DNA of 64,000 nt from Vampirovibrio sp. (GTDB taxonomy: Bacteria > Cyanobacteriota > Vampirovibrionia > Vampirovibrionales > JAJTHC01): the NCBI GenBank assembly GCA_024998755.1, contig JACEUU010000003.1, positions 310,001-374,000 of the forward strand, given 5' to 3'. A model generated the notes under the pieces. That model worked only from the letters and a program-made list of their open reading frames with translations, was not told the origin of the DNA and made no database searches. Positions 61,683 to 64,000 of the stretch are shown one piece after another. Each line of letters begins with the position of its first letter. Within the stretch, counting starts at the first letter, position 1. A program made the translations under genes and the position numbers.

Positions 61683-62789
61683 TTGTTCATTATCAGCAGG
61701 TACGGAAAGACGCTATTAACGTTGATTGCCATTCAAAAAAAACAAAAACAGTGGTGGCAAACCAATGCCTTTTGGTTTTTAGCCACGCTTTATAGCGTTG
61801 TTGCCTTTTCAGGGGTTATAGCCCCGTACCACCCTAATACAGCCTATACCAAACTAGCCTATTTACCCCCTTCGCCCATTTATTGGGTAAACCCTGAAAC
61901 TGGCTGGTTAACCACACCCTATGTATTGGAACGAGAAAAAACCTTCAACCCCAAAACTTACGAATTTCAAGTTTACCCCAAGCTCGGCAAAACCTATCCA
62001 CTCCAATTTTTTGTAAACCAAGGAGAATCCTACGAGCTTTTCGGGCTAATTAAAACAAATTTTCATTTATTCGGCGTGGCAGAACCAGCCCACCTTAACC
62101 TGCTAGGCACCGATGAAAGCGGTCGAGACGTTTTTTCACGCCTACTGTGGGGCGGGCAAGTTTCGTTGACCATTGGGTTTGTTAGTTTGTTAATTGCCTT
62201 CCCACTGGGGTTATTAGTAGGCGGTATTGCAGGCTACAAAGGCGGATGGTTGGATACCGTACTAATGCGGTCTACCGAAATTTTAATGTCAATACCCCAC
62301 CTGTTTATTTTAGTAAGCCTAGCTTCCATTATGCCCCCTGCACTTACCAGCGTGCAACGCTTTTTGTTGGTATCAGCCTTTATGGCATTACTAGGGTGGA
62401 CAGGGTTAGCACGGATTATCCGCAATTTAATTTTATCCATTAAGCAACAAGAATTTATTGAAGCAGCCACCGCCATGGGGGCTTCCACCAGTCGTATTTT
62501 ATGGCGACACCTATTACCGCAAACCACCTCGTTTTTAATTGTAGCGGCAACGTTGGGCATACCAGGGTATATTTTAGCAGAATCTGGGTTGAGTTTTTTG
62601 GGATTAGGCATTCAACAACCTGATGCCAGCTGGGGGAATTTGCTGAAAGAAGCCCAAGAACTTTCAAACCTCATTGAACGCCCATGGCTAATGACGCCGG
62701 GATTGTTGATTTTTGGGGTAGTGTTGGCTTACAACCATCTGGGGGAATCGCTCCGCAACCGGTTAGACCCAGCTATGCGAAAACAGTAG
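61683..62789 (+). CDS. Oligopeptide/nickel-type ABC transporter permease (OppC/DppC-like)
   Basis: A 368-residue permease. It has an N-terminal helix (AFWFLATLYSVVAFSGVIAPY), a periplasmic segment of about 90 residues that is longer than usual, and five further helices with the EAA loop EAATAMGASTSRILWRHLLPQ near residue 260. TDESGRDVFSRLLWGGQVSL and GESLRNRLDPAMR are typical of the DppC/OppC group. Partner permease, binding protein and ATPases are not in the window. The start is uncertain: TTG 61683 or TTG 61719. The NicO gene upstream hints at a nickel link, but a peptide substrate is possible. Confidence 0.85.
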   Translation: MFIISRYGKTLLTLIAIQKKQKQWWQTNAFWFLATLYSVVAFSGVIAPYHPNTAYTKLAYLPPSPIYWVNPETGWLTTPYVLEREKTFNPKTYEFQVYPKLGKTYPLQFFVNQGESYELFGLIKTNFHLFGVAEPAHLNLLGTDESGRDVFSRLLWGGQVSLTIGFVSLLIAFPLGLLVGGIAGYKGGWLDTVLMRSTEILMSIPHLFILVSLASIMPPALTSVQRFLLVSAFMALLGWTGLARIIRNLILSIKQQEFIEAATAMGASTSRILWRHLLPQTTSFLIVAATLGIPGYILAESGLSFLGLGIQQPDASWGNLLKEAQELSNLIERPWLMTPGLLIFGVVLAYNHLGESLRNRLDPAMRKQ

Positions 62790-62869
62790 AGTTTACCTTG
62801 ATGTAACAACATCTTAACGGTAAACTAGCAGATAATAATAAACCCTCAAATAAGAAATACTTTCTAAAA

Positions 62870-64000
62870 ATGTTAAAAACGTGGATTGCCGTCACAACTG
62901 GAAAACTCGCCGCATGGGCTTCTAAAACGCTCACCAAGGGTGCTGGCACTAGCTTACCTGGGGTTGTGGCACTGAAAGTTTTCCCTCAAGTACTAAAATC
63001 CCTAGCCCATCAAGTGCCAAAACAAGGCATTATCGGCATCACAGGCACTAATGGAAAAACCACCAGTGCAGGGCTGATTGCCGCCTTCCTAGAAGCCAAA
63101 CCCACCCAAGTCATTCATAACCAACTAGGGGCAAATATGCTTTCAGGCATTACCAGTGCCTTACTGCTACAAACCGACTCTACCGCCCACCTCAAAGCAG
63201 ACCACTTGGTACTGGAAATTGATGAAGCCTCGCTAACCAAAGTAACCGCTCAAGCCCCCTTGCACACACTAGCCGTTACCAATTTATTCAGAGACCAACT
63301 GGACCGCTACGGCGAACTAGATACCACCGCCCAGTTTATCACCAACGCCTTCCCCAACGTTTCAGGGGCAATTATTCTCAATGCAGATGAGCCTTTGGTT
63401 GCCAGCATGGGTAAGCATCTACCCGAAGGCGTAAAACCTCTATTTTTCGGGATTCAAAACCTACCCTTCGGGCAGAGCGATTCCGATAGTAGCGTGCAAG
63501 CTGATGGGGGTGTCCCCTTTCCGTTAGAAGTATGTAGTTGCCCCAGTTGTGGAACAGACTTAAGCTATACCCACCGATTTTATGCCCAAGTGGGGCATTA
63601 TCACTGCGAAAATTGTGGGTATCAACGACCAACGCCGTCGGTTTTAGGTACGGTGCTGAAACAATCGCCCGCAGAAGCCGTTTTACAGATAGAAGCCCCT
63701 ACTTTAGGGAAAATAGAACCCTTTGAACTAAAAACCAGTTTAGTCGGCACGTTCAACCTATATAACCTACTATTAGCCGTTACTGTGGGCTTGCTACACG
63801 GTGTTTCTCCGCAAGCCATGCAGTTGGCACTGAACGAGTACGAAGGCGTATTTGGTCGGGCTGAACGCCGAACGGTTCAAGGCAAAGCCGTGCAAGTGCT
63901 ACTGATTAAAAACCCTGCGGGGGCAACAGAAGTATTGAAACTGGTAGAACAAGACCCCAACGCTAGGCTATTAATTGCCATTAACGACGATTACGCCGAT
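62870..64000 (+). CDS. murT: MurT-type Mur ligase (lipid II isoglutaminyl synthase subunit), partial
   Basis: Open from ATG 62870 to the window edge, 377 codons. Mur ligase ATP loop GITGTNGKTT near residue 62, then EIDEASLTK and TNLFRDQLDRYGE. A zinc ribbon (CPSCG at about 223, CENCG near 245) inserted in the middle domain is a MurT mark, and the DUF1727-like end has FGRAERR and LIKNPAGATEVL. MurT with GatD amidates D-Glu in the peptidoglycan stem. The GatD gene should lie just beyond the window. Its presence beside LPS genes is uncommon. Confidence 0.87.
   Translation, partial: MLKTWIAVTTGKLAAWASKTLTKGAGTSLPGVVALKVFPQVLKSLAHQVPKQGIIGITGTNGKTTSAGLIAAFLEAKPTQVIHNQLGANMLSGITSALLLQTDSTAHLKADHLVLEIDEASLTKVTAQAPLHTLAVTNLFRDQLDRYGELDTTAQFITNAFPNVSGAIILNADEPLVASMGKHLPEGVKPLFFGIQNLPFGQSDSDSSVQADGGVPFPLEVCSCPSCGTDLSYTHRFYAQVGHYHCENCGYQRPTPSVLGTVLKQSPAEAVLQIEAPTLGKIEPFELKTSLVGTFNLYNLLLAVTVGLLHGVSPQAMQLALNEYEGVFGRAERRTVQGKAVQVLLIKNPAGATEVLKLVEQDPNARLLIAINDDYAD

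Noticed and set aside
1-64000. CRISPR arrays, tRNA and rRNA genes
   Set aside because: No regularly spaced direct repeats, no tRNA T-loop pattern in a plausible cloverleaf and no rRNA-like stretch was found by eye.

Overview
The window looks like chromosome from a Gram-negative-type bacterium of moderate GC content. It carries lipid A and LPS genes (an LpxK domain, a family 9 glycosyltransferase), an ExbB/ExbD set, a TolC-like outer membrane factor and an outer-membrane-type protein. It also carries MutS2 and a MurT-type peptidoglycan ligase, which are more familiar from Gram-positive and deep-branching lineages. This mix would suit a relative of Cyanobacteria such as Vampirovibrionia/Melainabacteria, but that is an inference from gene content, not a database match. 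No rRNA, tRNA or CRISPR array was recognised.

Region by region. 1-3.1 kb is an IS-scarred zone: an IS5-type transposase cut by the window edge, a truncated DUF262/DUF1524 gene, and a frameshifted IS1-type element that also removed the start of an acetyltransferase gene. 3.1-9.8 kb holds the acetyltransferase/acyl-CoA ligase pair, radA and an intact DUF262/DUF1524 gene that is an inverted second copy of the broken one. 9.8-19.4 kb is housekeeping: gpmA, tmk, a polyprenyl diphosphate synthase, miaA, a TIM-barrel protein, pyk, tlyA and exbB-exbD-exbD. 21-25.6 kb is a membrane/LPS operon: a CDP-alcohol phosphatidyltransferase, a sodium:solute symporter fused in frame to LpxK, and a heptosyltransferase-like enzyme. 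26-37 kb mixes mutS2, coaBC and a pterin dehydratase with a tandem family of three unknown membrane-anchored proteins, MITE-like repeats, several palindromic repeat families, gene-end fragments of mutS2 and mutS, and two candidate small RNA units.

37.5-45.1 kb holds glgB (preceded by a tiny membrane protein gene), mutS, a Sel1-repeat protein and pyrF. 45.4-46.9 kb is a retron: a non-coding RNA region with long-range pairing, a 67-residue coupled ORF and a reverse transcriptase with the retron NAxxH and VTG signatures. A block of GC-rich hairpins follows. 47.5-64 kb holds bioF, lepB, tolC plus an ABC-2 permease, a predicted zinc metallopeptidase, purF-hemD, a kinase-like membrane protein, a secreted lipase-like protein, a RidA-family protein, a NicO-type metal exporter, an oligopeptide-type ABC permease and the start of murT.

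The least explained parts are the retron and its small partner, the symporter-LpxK fusion, the predicted zincin and kinase-like proteins, the three-gene tandem family, and several repeat or RNA structures, including a 5' leader hairpin with a compensatory base change between two copies. Start codons for several genes were moved inward from the longest ORF where an ATG or ribosome binding site fits better.
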